A stretch of 64,000 nucleotides of DNA from Alphaproteobacteria bacterium (GCA_021775805.1 JAJFHD010000124.1:1-64000), one strand, 5' to 3'. Shown: positions 28,057 to 37,524, counted from the stretch's first letter. A program made the numbers and translations. The notes: generated by a model not told the origin, from the letters alone.

Positions 28057-29253
28057 CTACCGGAAAAGCGGGTCCAGGTCAAACAAACGTCGATGTTCGT
28101 CGAGGGCATAACGGTCCGTCATACCGGCAATAAAATCGCAGACCCGCCGCATCGACCCATCACTCATATCCGCCGGCGCCTGGCCTCGCCAGTCTCTCGG
28201 CAAAGTCGAATCGTCGGTCGAGTACACATCGAAGAGATCTTTGACGACCCGTTGCGCCCGGCTCATTTTTTCTTTGACAATGTCTGTGTGATACATGTTC
28301 TCAGCCAGAAACTGTTTCAGAACAAGGCTTTGCGCATGCATGTCTTCGGAGAACGACACAATCGGCTCAGACAGTTCCCGAACGTCGTTGACGTTCCTTG
28401 GGTCGCATTGCCGGATACGGTGCCTGGTTTCCTTGAGCAGATCATCAGCCATTTTCGTGATAATCCGACGCACCGTTTCAAACGCCACACGTGACTTTTC
28501 CAAGTCCGGGTGGCGTTGAACCACGTCTGACAGCGACACGCCGACCAAGGGAACGTCCGCGATATCGATCATATCGAACAAATTTGCCCGCAGGCCGTCG
28601 TCAATGTCATGGGCGTTATAGGCGATGTCGTCGGAAAGGGCGGCAACCTGCGCTTCTGCCGGCGCGAATGTATCGAGGCGCAACTCATCAATCCGGTCGA
28701 AATCGCGGATCGCGTAAGGCAAACCCGCAGACTTGCGCCCACCGGTAACCCGCCCGTTCTTGTCCTTGAGCGGCCCATTGTGTTTTACCAAACCTTCAAG
28801 GGATTCAAGGGTCAGATTCAAGCCCAGAAAGGACGCATATCTCCCCTCCAGACGCGTCACCAGACGGAAGGACTGGGCGTTGTGATCAAACCCGCCAAAG
28901 CGGGTCATACAGCGGTCGAGGGCCTCTTCGCCAGCATGCCCGAAGGGGGTATGACCCAGGTCGTGCGCCAAAGCGATCGCCTCTGTCAAATCCTCGTTCA
29001 AACCAAGCGTGCGCGACAGGGAGCGGGAAATCTGTGCAACTTCCAGCGAGTGTGTCAGCCGCGTCCGATAATGGTCGCCTTCATGATATACAAACACCTG
29101 GGTTTTATGTTTCAGTCTGCGAAACGCCGCACAGTGGATAATCCGGTCGCGGTCGCGCTGAAAGACGGACCGTGTCCGGCTTTCCGGTTCATCCTGAAAT
29201 CGGCCTCGTGAGGTTTCGGGAGTGCAGGCGAATTTGGCAGATTGCGTGTTCAT
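28057..29253 (-). CDS. dgt: dGTP triphosphohydrolase-like HD-domain protein
   Basis: The 398-residue protein belongs to the dGTPase family (type 2), which hydrolyses dNTPs to nucleosides and triphosphate. The HD-domain metal ligands lie in RTRLTHSLEVAQISRS and ALAHDLGHTPFGHAGEEALD, with a later aspartate in ALSDDIAYNAHDIDDG. The N-terminal RTRSVFQRDRDRIIHCAAFR is characteristic. ATG 29253 was chosen over a start 13 codons upstream because it gives the usual N-terminus. It is divergent from erpA. Confidence 0.93.
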   Translation of the reverse strand: MNTQSAKFACTPETSRGRFQDEPESRTRSVFQRDRDRIIHCAAFRRLKHKTQVFVYHEGDHYRTRLTHSLEVAQISRSLSRTLGLNEDLTEAIALAHDLGHTPFGHAGEEALDRCMTRFGGFDHNAQSFRLVTRLEGRYASFLGLNLTLESLEGLVKHNGPLKDKNGRVTGGRKSAGLPYAIRDFDRIDELRLDTFAPAEAQVAALSDDIAYNAHDIDDGLRANLFDMIDIADVPLVGVSLSDVVQRHPDLEKSRVAFETVRRIITKMADDLLKETRHRIRQCDPRNVNDVRELSEPIVSFSEDMHAQSLVLKQFLAENMYHTDIVKEKMSRAQRVVKDLFDVYSTDDSTLPRDWRGQAPADMSDGSMRRVCDFIAGMTDRYALDEHRRLFDLDPLFR

Positions 29254-29324
29254 ATGACGCCTGAGACGGCCATGATGTACAGGCCTTTGCAACGGCTGTG
29301 GGAGATTACCCGACTACCACCTGA

Positions 29325-29353
29325 TTGACTTTGGCACAACACGTTATAAATAT
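29325..29353 (+). promoter_or_regulatory. Candidate promoter of erpA
   Basis: TTGACT (29325-29330) is followed after 16-17 bases by an AT-rich stretch, TTATAAATAT, that could serve as the -10 element. It lies about 40 bases upstream of the erpA ATG in the region between divergent dgt and erpA. The call rests on sequence resemblance alone. Confidence 0.4.
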
Positions 29354-29392
29354 CAGGAAAGACTGATGTCTGCTGATTGACAGGATTGAACA

Positions 29393-29722
29393 ATGGAACA
29401 GAACGTAACCGTAAGCGATCGTGCCGCCCGGAGAATTGTCCAGATCCTGGACAAAGAAGACCCGTGCAAAATGCTGCGTGTCAGTGTCTCCGGTGGTGGA
29501 TGTTCCGGATTTTCATACGGTTTCGACCTTGACGACACATCGACCAATGATGACCTGGTCATTGAGAAGGACGGCGCGACCGTTCTGATAGACTCGATAT
29601 CGCTCATGTACATGGAAGGTTCGGAGATCGACTTTGTCGACGATCTTATCGGGGCCTCGTTCCAGATCAAGAATCCCAATGCCACGGCATCGTGTGGCTG
29701 TGGCACCTCATTCTCAATCTGA
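29393..29722 (+). CDS. erpA: A-type iron-sulfur cluster insertion protein ErpA
   Basis: The 109-residue A-type carrier delivers iron-sulfur clusters to apoproteins. The three conserved cysteines are present: C37 in SGGGCSGFSYGF, and C101 and C103 in SCGCGTSFSI. The start has an AGGA element eight bases upstream. In Rhizobiales an erpA-like gene is often divergent from dgt and beside xthA, as here. IscA or SufA are close relatives and cannot be fully excluded. Confidence 0.9.
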   Translation: MEQNVTVSDRAARRIVQILDKEDPCKMLRVSVSGGGCSGFSYGFDLDDTSTNDDLVIEKDGATVLIDSISLMYMEGSEIDFVDDLIGASFQIKNPNATASCGCGTSFSI

Positions 29723-29847
29723 CATACGCCGTCCATCAGACACTGACTGGCCCTATCGTTCCCCGCGATTATTGGCGGGCTCTGGTTCTACACAGACGCC
29801 TTCCATGCTATGCAAGGCGCTCTCGAAGTTCAGGATGAGCCGCAAAC

Positions 29848-30630
29848 ATGAAAATCGCTACATGGAACGTCAATTCGATCAAGGCTCGAATTGGCAATGT
29901 GTTGGACTGGCTCAAACAGGCCCAACCCGATGTCGCCTGTTTGCAGGAACTTAAGACCGTCGACGACGCCTTTCCCAGAGATGTGATCGAAGAACTGGGC
30001 TACAACGTCGCCGTGCATGGCCAAAAAACCTACAACGGTGTCGCCGTGTTATCGAAGGTGCCGTTTGACGACGTCATTATCCGCCTGCCGGGCGACGGTT
30101 CCGACGAACAGGCGCGATATATCGAAGTCGTTGTGACACCAGCCAAACAACCTGTGCGCATTGCCTCGATTTATTTGCCGAACGGCAATCCGGTTGAGAC
30201 GGAAAAGTACACCTACAAGCTATCCTGGATGGATCGGCTGATCGATCACGCCCAACACCTGCTGGAGTACGAGGAACCCCTGGTTCTGGCCGGCGACTAC
30301 AATGTGATTCCCACACCCGATGACGTCCACAATCCAGAGGGCTGGTCAGGTGATGCGCTGTTTCGTCCCGAAACCTGGCACAAGTTCAGGCAGTTACAGA
30401 GCCTCGGTTTGACGGACGCATTCCGCGCCTGCGACGCCACCCCCCATCGATACACCTTCTGGGACTATCAGGGCGGCGCTTGGCAGAAGGATCACGGCAT
30501 TCGTATCGACCATTTGATGCTGTCGCCGCAGGCAGCCGACCGCCTAAAGACGTGCGATATCGATCAACATGTCAGGGCATGGGAACGGCCGTCGGACCAT
30601 GTTCCGGTCTGGATCGAATTGGACGTCTAG
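29848..30630 (+). CDS. xthA: Exodeoxyribonuclease III
   Basis: XthA is an AP endonuclease and 3'-5' exonuclease used in base excision repair. The 260-residue protein has MKIATWNVNSIKARIGNVL, ACLQELKTVDDAFP with the metal-binding glutamate, and LAGDYNVIPTPDDVHNP with the catalytic Asp-Asn pair. It ends in WERPSDHVPVWIELDV, which holds the catalytic Asp-His. All active-site residues are intact. It is 125 bases downstream of erpA. Confidence 0.96.
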   Translation: MKIATWNVNSIKARIGNVLDWLKQAQPDVACLQELKTVDDAFPRDVIEELGYNVAVHGQKTYNGVAVLSKVPFDDVIIRLPGDGSDEQARYIEVVVTPAKQPVRIASIYLPNGNPVETEKYTYKLSWMDRLIDHAQHLLEYEEPLVLAGDYNVIPTPDDVHNPEGWSGDALFRPETWHKFRQLQSLGLTDAFRACDATPHRYTFWDYQGGAWQKDHGIRIDHLMLSPQAADRLKTCDIDQHVRAWERPSDHVPVWIELDV

Positions 30631-30954
30631 GCATCAACCGATCGTCTCCCATAATCCGACTCGCATCGCAAATCGATGGAGCGCTTCGGAGCGCGGTTCG
30701 CCGGTCAAACACTCAAATTGGCTGCGACCGATTTGCAACACACCTGCAATGGATCCAAAGTTGGCAAATTCGTGTCCACTCGGATTGAGGACAAGATAAG
30801 CCAAACTGATTCCATTGCTCCGCGGGACTAAACAATCTGCTCCGCGGGACTAAACAATCCTCCCCTAAAGAACAAAACAGATCAGCCTTCAAGCGCCTTA
30901 GCGGAAAGCGAACTCAGGAACACCTTCATGACGATCAGCAATGCTGGATGCGCC
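30631..30954 (+). other. Intergenic region between convergent xthA and ExoR-like genes
   Basis: These 324 bases hold no gene I can support. A small hairpin, GCGCT-TCGG-AGCGC, is at 30681-30694. It has no T-run, so its role as a terminator is doubtful. A 22-bp perfect tandem duplication lies at 30816-30859. Confidence 0.6.
30816..30859. repeat. Perfect 22-bp tandem duplication
   Basis: Positions 30816-30837 and 30838-30859 are identical and abut with no spacer. Each copy contains the run GCGGGACTAAACAATC. The copies lie in the intergenic region downstream of both xthA and the ExoR-like gene. It could be a slippage duplication or a pair of protein-binding sites on one face of the helix (two turns apart). 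Confidence 0.9.
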
Positions 30955-31998
30955 TTACTGCCACTTTCCCTTTTCGGAGATTCTAGCGTGCCATTGATTG
31001 ACCATCGCCTGCGCCTGCTGGCGTTCTTCGTCATCGGTGGCGCCATACAACTCATGAAACCGCTCGATTATCGACTGTTCGTTCTGAGGGTTGGCGTATT
31101 CCTGGGCAAGCATATACCACATTAGACCGCGGACACGGTTGCGGCGCACACCGCGGCCGCCCCAATACACATCGCCGAGCATGGCCTGAGCGCGGGCGTG
31201 ATATTTTTCCGCCGACAGATTGAGCCATCGCAAGCCGCGGTGAACACTCTTGCTAACGCCGCCGGGGCCTTTGAGGTAGATTCTTCCGAGCGAAAACTGG
31301 GCGCCCTTGTGCCCGAAATGGGACCCGGTAAGCTTGTAAATCTCAATCGCCTTGCGAATGTTTTTACGAACCCCGGCTTTCTTCAAGCCCCGCTCGTAAT
31401 AGCGGGCCAGTTGAACCAGGGCGCCAACGGTAATGCGGGTGCGACCGGTATAGCGTCCGACGGAACGATGCTGGGACGCCACTTTCTGATAATACCGAAA
31501 GGCCTTGTTGTGATCCCTTTTGACGCCGTTTCCCAGTCTGTACATGTTGGCCAGTTGCCAAAGCGCAAACAGGTCGCCCTTCTTGGCAAGCGGTTCCCAC
31601 TTCTTGATGGCATCACCGTACTTGCCTTCTTCATAGGCCTGGCTGCCTTCTCGATAGGCTTCAATGTCTTCTTCGGCTGAAGCAAACGTTGGCTTTGTCT
31701 TTGCGGTCGCTCGGGGCATAAACGAGTGGAAGACTTCTTCCCGGATAGGCTCGTTAGACGAGTCGCCCGTGGCGTCTGATTCCTCGAAAGGATCATCGGA
31801 ATCCGACGCTTCCGACTGGGAGGGAATCGCCTGTTCGAACGACTGCACCTTATTGACTACAAACGCTGACAACACCATTGCCACCATGATTGTCGCGACG
31901 GTGGATGCAACATGACGGTGTGCATTCAAGACAGCGACGCACCGACGTGTCGTAAGTCTCGAAAGTTGGTGAAACAAAAGTGAGTATTGCTCCTGCAT
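30955..31998 (-). CDS. Sel1-repeat protein resembling ExoR
   Basis: The protein has one N-terminal hydrophobic helix (VASTVATIMVAMVLSAFVV), which may be a membrane anchor or uncleaved signal. An acidic linker follows, then tandem Sel1/TPR-like repeats: KWEPLAKKGDLFALWQLANM, VQLARYYERGLKK, AQFSLGRIYLKGPGG and RAQAMLGDVYWGGRG. Repeat number and wording resemble ExoR, the periplasmic repressor of the ChvG/ChvI acid-response system in rhizobia. This is a resemblance recalled from the family, not a search result. The frame extends to 32094. I chose ATG 31998, but the start is uncertain. No chvGI genes are nearby. Confidence 0.7.
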   Translation of the reverse strand: MQEQYSLLFHQLSRLTTRRCVAVLNAHRHVASTVATIMVAMVLSAFVVNKVQSFEQAIPSQSEASDSDDPFEESDATGDSSNEPIREEVFHSFMPRATAKTKPTFASAEEDIEAYREGSQAYEEGKYGDAIKKWEPLAKKGDLFALWQLANMYRLGNGVKRDHNKAFRYYQKVASQHRSVGRYTGRTRITVGALVQLARYYERGLKKAGVRKNIRKAIEIYKLTGSHFGHKGAQFSLGRIYLKGPGGVSKSVHRGLRWLNLSAEKYHARAQAMLGDVYWGGRGVRRNRVRGLMWYMLAQEYANPQNEQSIIERFHELYGATDDEERQQAQAMVNQWHARISEKGKWQ

Positions 31999-32284
31999 CA
32001 GCGAACCAATCTGCTGAAGACAAACGTTGCAATATCTCTGAAGGCGTTCATTTCTGCAGTCTTTCTGGACAGGTGTTGCTACAATGTATCGCAAAACTTG
32101 CTACTTCCGCCGTACAAAACCCGGCACATTACAACCTCGACATTGAAGGTTCAGCCATCGTCTGACATCAACTCAAACCAGACGATCCCCAATTCAACTG
32201 TCGACAACCGCAGAAAACTGCCGTTCCAACTTAGCAAAACCTATAAACAAGACGCTTAAGGATTCATTAAGGCAAGAAAGTGTC

Positions 32285-32303
32285 AAAAAAGCCAAACAGG
32301 CTT
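32285..32303 (-). terminator. Rho-independent terminator of valS
   Basis: On the minus strand the sequence reads AAGCC-TGTTT-GGCTT and runs straight into further T residues, then GAC. The stem is only five base pairs with a five-base loop. The T-run and the position 58 bases after the valS stop fit an intrinsic terminator. Confidence 0.5.
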
Positions 32304-32305
32304 CA

Positions 32306-32327
32306 ACTTGTCACGATCGTTACAAGT
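32306..32327. promoter_or_regulatory. Near-perfect 22-bp palindrome
   Basis: The two halves ACTTGTCACGA and TCGTTACAAGT match as an inverted repeat at 20 of 22 positions with no spacer. The centre is ACGATCGT. It lies just beyond the valS stop, next to the terminator. The form is that of a dimeric regulator's operator. Nothing identifies the regulator. Confidence 0.35.
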
Positions 32328-32360
32328 GTGTGATAATTTCATCACGCGCCATTCACGCCA

Positions 32361-35051
32361 TCAGGCCGCGCTTTTCAGCCTGATCAGAGCCGCTTCGAGC
32401 TTTTCAAGTAGCGTTTCGGCATCAGACAGCCTTTCACGTTGGGTCGCGACCACATGGCCGGGCGCCCGCGACACAAAACTCTCATCGGCCAGCTTGGCGT
32501 TCAGTTTGCCAATTTCGGCTTCCGCCTTGGTGATCTCCTTTTCGAGACGGGCATTCTCAGAATCAAAGTCGATGACACCGGCCATTGGCATCGCCAGGGT
32601 CGCATCGTCCATTACAGACTGAACCGCCCCTTTCGGGACGCTTGCCGCGTATGTCAGGCTGTCCAATCTGGCGAGACGCGCCATGGTTGGTTGCCATTTC
32701 TCAAAACGTGCGTTGACCTCGGGCTCGGCACCGCAGACAACAAGAGGCACTTTTGCGCCGGCGGGAACATTCATTTCCGCCCGCACGGAGCGAATCTCGG
32801 TAATGGCGTTGATGAGCCACTCGATCTCCATTTCCGCATCCTTCGACTGCAACCCTTCCAACTGGGGCCAGGCCGCATTGATGAGCAGTCCCGGTGCCGC
32901 AGACGAGCCGACCTCGCCGTTGGACCATAACTCTTCGGTGATATAGGGCATGAAGGGGTGCAGCATGACGACGATCTGTTCGAGCACCCATGCGGCAGTG
33001 GATCGCGTTTCCTGGCGCTGGGGGCCGTCAGCACCCGACAGGACCGGTTTGATCAGTTCAAGATACCAGTCGCAGAATACGTGCCAGATGAACCGATACA
33101 GCGCACCGGCAGCCTCATTGTATTTGTGCCCTTCTATGGCCTGTGTCACCTGCGCCAAGGTTCGTTCGACTTCACCGGCAATCCAGCGGTTTTCCGTGCC
33201 CTGAACGGTCCTCGGATCGAACCCCTTGGCGACGACGCATTCGTTCATTGAGCAGAAGCGAGCGGCATTCCACAGCTTGGTGGCAAAGTTCCGATACCCT
33301 TCCACCCTGGACGTCGCGAGCTTGATATCCCGTCCCTGGGCCGCCATGGCCGCCAGAGTGAAGCGCAGGGCGTCGGCACCGAACTGATCGATCAGGTCAA
33401 GCGGATCAATAACATTGCCCTTGGATTTGGACATTTTCTGGCCGTTCTCGTCACGGACCAGCGCGTGAATATAGACTGTGTGGAACGGCACTTCCGGTTT
33501 GCCGTCTTCGTCCTTCATGAAGTGAAGTCCCATCATCATCATCCGGGCTACCCAGAAGAAGATGATGTCAAAACCGGTTACCAGCACATCCGTCTTGTAA
33601 TACCGCTTGAGCTCGTCGGTCTGCTCCGGCCAGCCAAGCGTGGAAAACGGCCACAGTGCCGATGAGAACCAGGTATCGAGCACGTCTTCGTCGCGGTTGA
33701 GTTCAACCGCGTGTCCGTATTTTTCCCGGGCCTGGGCGCGGGCTTCGTCTTCGTCGTGAGCGACGAAGACATCACCGTCGGGGCCGTACCACGCCGGGAT
33801 CTGATGACCCCACCACAATTGCCGCGAGATACACCAGGGTTGGATGTTGCGCATCCATTCGTAGTAGGTTTTCTCCCAGTTTTTTGGAACGAATTGGGTC
33901 TGGCCGCTCTCGACGGCGACAATCGCAGGTTCCGCAAGGGTTTTGGCATCAACATACCATTGGTCTGTAAGCCACGGTTCAATGACCACGTTGGAACGAT
34001 CGCCGTACGGAATCGTGTGGGCATGATCGTCGATCTTTTCGACCAGGCCCGCTGCCTCCATATCGCGAACGACCTGCTCGCGTGCTTCAAAGCGTTCCAG
34101 TGACCGGTATTTCTCCGGCACGTTTTCATTCAGGTGGGCGTGTTCGTCAAAGATGTTGATAAGTTCAAGGTCGTGACGGCGGCCGACTTCAAAATCGTTG
34201 AAATCGTGTGCCGGTGTAATTTTTACAGCCCCCGATCCCTGCTCGGGATCCGCATAGGCATCGGCCACAATCGGAATGACGCGGCCGACCAGAGGCAGCA
34301 CGGCATTTTTTCCAATGAGATCCGCGTAGCGCCCGTCATCGGGATGAACAGCCACCCCGGAATCGCCCAACATCGTTTCAGGCCTGGTCGTCGCGACAGT
34401 GATGAAGCGGTCGTCTTCTCCCTCAATGGGATACTTGAAATGCCACAGATGACCATTGGCGTCGACATTGTTGACCTCAAGGTCCGATATCGCTGTCAGC
34501 AGTTTGGGATCCCAGTTTACCAGCCGCTTGTCCTTATAGATCAACCCTTCCCGGTAAAGCGCGACAAAGACCTTCAGCACGGCGTCCGACAAACCTTGAT
34601 CCATGGTGAACCGCTCGCGGCTCCAGTCGCATGACGCGCCAAGCCGGCGAAGCTGGTTGATGATCCGGCCGCCCGACTCCGACTTCCAGTCCCAAACCCG
34701 CTCGATAAAGGCTTCCCGGCCCATATCACGACGCGAGGGTTCCTGGTTTTCCATCAGCTGCCGCTCAACCACCATCTGCGTGGCGATGCCCGCGTGATCC
34801 ATCCCAGGCTGCCACAGGACGTCCTTGCCGCGCATCCTCTCAAAACGGATAAGAATATCCTGGACCGTGTTGTTGAGCGCATGGCCCATATGAAGGCTGC
34901 CGGTGACGTTTGGCGGCGGGATGACGATACAATAGGGCGTTGCCCCCTGCGCGACCCGTTCCGGGTTGCCGCCTTTGAAGGCGCCAGACTCTTCCCAGAT
35001 CTTGTAAAGGCGCGGTTCGATATCCGCTGGCTGATATTTATTGTCCAACAT
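32361..35051 (-). CDS. valS: Valyl-tRNA synthetase
   Basis: The 896-residue class I synthetase has the HIGH-type motif in PPNVTGSLHMGHALNNT and the KMSKS motif in GQKMSKSKGNVIDPLD. A CP1 editing domain lies between them (TTRPETMLGDSGVAVHPDDG). A C-terminal coiled coil (FDSENARLEKEITKAEAEIG) closes the protein, as usual for ValRS. ATG 35051 starts MLDNKYQPADIEPRLYKIWE. Ten codons of open frame upstream were not used. Confidence 0.97.
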   Translation of the reverse strand: MLDNKYQPADIEPRLYKIWEESGAFKGGNPERVAQGATPYCIVIPPPNVTGSLHMGHALNNTVQDILIRFERMRGKDVLWQPGMDHAGIATQMVVERQLMENQEPSRRDMGREAFIERVWDWKSESGGRIINQLRRLGASCDWSRERFTMDQGLSDAVLKVFVALYREGLIYKDKRLVNWDPKLLTAISDLEVNNVDANGHLWHFKYPIEGEDDRFITVATTRPETMLGDSGVAVHPDDGRYADLIGKNAVLPLVGRVIPIVADAYADPEQGSGAVKITPAHDFNDFEVGRRHDLELINIFDEHAHLNENVPEKYRSLERFEAREQVVRDMEAAGLVEKIDDHAHTIPYGDRSNVVIEPWLTDQWYVDAKTLAEPAIVAVESGQTQFVPKNWEKTYYEWMRNIQPWCISRQLWWGHQIPAWYGPDGDVFVAHDEDEARAQAREKYGHAVELNRDEDVLDTWFSSALWPFSTLGWPEQTDELKRYYKTDVLVTGFDIIFFWVARMMMMGLHFMKDEDGKPEVPFHTVYIHALVRDENGQKMSKSKGNVIDPLDLIDQFGADALRFTLAAMAAQGRDIKLATSRVEGYRNFATKLWNAARFCSMNECVVAKGFDPRTVQGTENRWIAGEVERTLAQVTQAIEGHKYNEAAGALYRFIWHVFCDWYLELIKPVLSGADGPQRQETRSTAAWVLEQIVVMLHPFMPYITEELWSNGEVGSSAAPGLLINAAWPQLEGLQSKDAEMEIEWLINAITEIRSVRAEMNVPAGAKVPLVVCGAEPEVNARFEKWQPTMARLARLDSLTYAASVPKGAVQSVMDDATLAMPMAGVIDFDSENARLEKEITKAEAEIGKLNAKLADESFVSRAPGHVVATQRERLSDAETLLEKLEAALIRLKSAA

Positions 35052-35215
35052 CACAACCTGTCCAACATCACAATGTTCCATTTACCGCGGTTCGAAGACC
35101 GCCGTCCCGGTATTTCAGATTAAGTGCTGTAAACCGTAGTGCGGTACGGAAGTCAACTCCGTGCCGACACAGAAAATCCTATGCCACCTTTCCGGAGAAG
35201 TGCAATAAACACCGG

Positions 35216-35929
35216 TCAGCGGCGGCGTGCTACACGCTCGATTTCCTCGCGCACGAGCCGTTCGACAAGCGATGGCAGGTTATCGTCCAGCCACATTTTC
35301 AGCATTGGACGCAGCATTTCCTGGACAAGCTCCTCGATCGTCTTGGCGTCGCCATTGTTGAGAAGCATGGTCTCGGCCAGTTTCCCGAATGCCGCCGACG
35401 CCGACACCCCCGCCTCATCCGACAAGAGACCGTCTTGTGGTCCTGCCATTGCCGGGGCAATGGCAGGTTCAACCGCTAACGGCGGCTCTGGATCAGCCAG
35501 TTCCAATACCGGCGGTTCGGGCGCCACAGCAATTTCCGGTTCGGGTTCGACCGACTCCGACGCAAATTCCAGATCATCGATCGTATCGGGATCAATAAGT
35601 TCCATCGGTTCTGCATCCGGAACATCCGCCAGGGGTTCCTCCTCCACAACATCGGTGAGTTCGAAGATGTCGTCGTTGGGATCGTCCTCGGCTTCGTCGA
35701 AGGCCGCTTCCGGCGGTTCGGTGGCTGCAGCCTCTACCGGCTCAGGCACTTCCGGTTCGGGTTCGACCTGCTCGGCAACTTCCTCTTCCACAGGTTCCGG
35801 CTCAACAGGCGCGGCTTCGACAGACCCCACAGGTTCGGCGGCACTCTGATCGTCGTCTGAAATGATTTTCCGAATGGAAGAGAGAATCTCCTCCATGGTG
35901 GGTTCAGAAGCTTGTTCCGTATTGCTCAT
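35216..35929 (-). CDS. popZ: PopZ-like polar organising protein (DUF2497)
   Basis: The 237-residue protein has the conserved N-terminal helix EPTMEEILSSIRKIISDDDQ. A long acidic, proline- and glutamate-rich disordered middle follows. The C-terminal oligomerisation region contains VQEMLRPMLKMWLDDNLPSL and VERLVREEIERVARRR. This three-part layout is that of PopZ, which forms condensate-like hubs at alphaproteobacterial cell poles and anchors the chromosome origin and regulators. It is encoded next to valS and tolC, as in other Rhizobiales. ATG 35929 gives MSNTEQASEPTMEE. Confidence 0.85.
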   Translation of the reverse strand: MSNTEQASEPTMEEILSSIRKIISDDDQSAAEPVGSVEAAPVEPEPVEEEVAEQVEPEPEVPEPVEAAATEPPEAAFDEAEDDPNDDIFELTDVVEEEPLADVPDAEPMELIDPDTIDDLEFASESVEPEPEIAVAPEPPVLELADPEPPLAVEPAIAPAMAGPQDGLLSDEAGVSASAAFGKLAETMLLNNGDAKTIEELVQEMLRPMLKMWLDDNLPSLVERLVREEIERVARRR

Positions 35930-36024
35930 ACGATCGCCCTTGCATTGCCGCACATGGGATCGTTTCTTCCCGAAGCGCCCCGAATGTCGAAATTACTCTA
36001 AACTCAGACTACCCGCTCTATAGT

Positions 36025-37503
36025 CTAATCTGATTCGCCGGTTCCTACGCCTATCCACTTACCACGCGTTTCTTCGTAGTGCGGGACAGGATCGTAGTAC
36101 TGCACAGGTAATTTGAGCTCACGGGCGGTCAGTCTGCCAACTGCAGATAAGAGCTGGAAGGCTGCGACGACTTCATCACGCCTTGCACTGACCAGGGAGA
36201 CCTGGGAGTCGAGCAATTCCTGTTCGGCATCCAGCACATCAAGCGTCGTACGCGACCCGACCAGGGCCTCCTGCTTAACACCCTTGAATGCCAACCGGTT
36301 GGCCTCGACTTGCGAACGGGCGGATCTTATCAACTCTCTGATGGCTCTGAGCTGTTCCCATGACGACACCGCCGCCGCCACGACCTGACGATCCGCTTCG
36401 GCAATCTGCAGCCGTCGTTGATTGTTGATTTCCTTGGCCTCACGAACCTGGGAATAAACCGTGCCGGCCTGATAGAGCGGAATGGTCAATCTGCCGAGCA
36501 CAGTGGTCGTCTCCGTGCGCGCCGTTGCTGCGGCGGGGTCCAGCCGTCGGCTGTAGGACGCCTCTAGCGAAGCCTCAGGCAAAAGATCGCCGCGCGCCAC
36601 CTCGATCGCGTGGCGGGAGGCCTCTTCGGTGTATCCGGCGGCCAACAGCACAGGATTGCGTGAGCGTGCCGTGGCAACCGCCTGTTTCAGACTTTTCGGC
36701 AGGCCGCGCGTATAATTTCTGGGATGCCGCAACGACCCGGGCTGATGCCCGATTATCTGGCGATACGTCGCGCGGCTGCTGGCCAAGGTCGCCCGCGCCT
36801 GGGCCAGGTTCGACAACGCTCCACTCCTCCTGGCTTCCGCCTGAGCAACATCGGTCTTGGTGATTTCACCGACCCGAAACCGCGCATTCGATGCCCTCAA
36901 CTGCTCACTCAGCACCGAAACGTTCTTCAACCTAAGATTGACCACGGCCTGGTCGCGCACAACGTCCATGTAGGCGGTAACGGCGTCGAGCAGGGTCGTC
37001 TGTTCCACATTGAGAAGATTCTGGCGGCCCGCAAAAACGGTCGCATCGGCCTGCCGCGTACTGTTCACGGTTTTCAGTCCCCGGAACACAGGTTGCGTTA
37101 CGGTAACGGAATAGCCGCGCACATTTCTTTTATCCACGCCGAACGCCGGCTTGGGACGCGTCACCACCCGCGTCTTGCCATAGTCGGCACTGGTGGAAAC
37201 CGTCGGGCGCCATCCCGACAGTGCCTGGGCCACTCCCTCATCGGTCGCCCGAAGTCCGGACCGTTCCGCGCGTAACGTCGGATTGCTCGTGTAGGCCGAA
37301 CTCAGCGCATCTTTCAGCGTCTCGGCGTCGGCAACACCGGAACCGCCAACCAACGCCATTGTCGCGAGCGCCAGAATAGCTCTCAAATGACAATTGCTAC
37401 GATGTAAAGGCCTAGCCAAATCGCTGTCGTGATGTTCACCCACACCGACGCCCCTTCTGCTTGCCCGACTCAGGCGTACTCGAATCATATCAACTTTACT
37501 CAC
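36025..37503 (-). CDS. tolC: TolC-family outer-membrane efflux protein
   Basis: The product has a hydrophobic signal segment (HLRAILALATMALVGGSGVA) unusually far from the start, after a charged 40-residue leader, so the true start may be downstream of the GTG at 37503. The mature part begins ETLKDALSSAYTSNPTLRAE. It carries two outer-membrane-factor repeats, with long helices giving alternating Q, A, R patterns and a second repeat beginning near residue 270. TolC proteins form the exit duct of type I secretion and RND pumps. It starts 21 bases after the PIMT-like gene. Confidence 0.88.
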   Translation of the reverse strand: MSKVDMIRVRLSRASRRGVGVGEHHDSDLARPLHRSNCHLRAILALATMALVGGSGVADAETLKDALSSAYTSNPTLRAERSGLRATDEGVAQALSGWRPTVSTSADYGKTRVVTRPKPAFGVDKRNVRGYSVTVTQPVFRGLKTVNSTRQADATVFAGRQNLLNVEQTTLLDAVTAYMDVVRDQAVVNLRLKNVSVLSEQLRASNARFRVGEITKTDVAQAEARRSGALSNLAQARATLASSRATYRQIIGHQPGSLRHPRNYTRGLPKSLKQAVATARSRNPVLLAAGYTEEASRHAIEVARGDLLPEASLEASYSRRLDPAAATARTETTTVLGRLTIPLYQAGTVYSQVREAKEINNQRRLQIAEADRQVVAAAVSSWEQLRAIRELIRSARSQVEANRLAFKGVKQEALVGSRTTLDVLDAEQELLDSQVSLVSARRDEVVAAFQLLSAVGRLTARELKLPVQYYDPVPHYEETRGKWIGVGTGESD

Positions 37504-37524
37504 AATTTTACAGGTCTTTACAGA

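Larger units (their letters stand above)
31999..32360 (-). other. Intergenic region between valS and the ExoR-like gene
   Basis: These 362 bases contain the valS terminator (32285-32303) and a near-perfect 22-bp palindrome (32306-32327). I see no further gene or clear promoter. The upstream part would be the leader of the ExoR-like gene if its start is ATG 31998. Confidence 0.55.

Noticed and set aside
36006..36026. A 6-bp dyad AGACTA/TAGTCT overlapping the tolC stop as a terminator
   Set aside because: The stem is short and AT-rich with no T-run, so it is not convincing.
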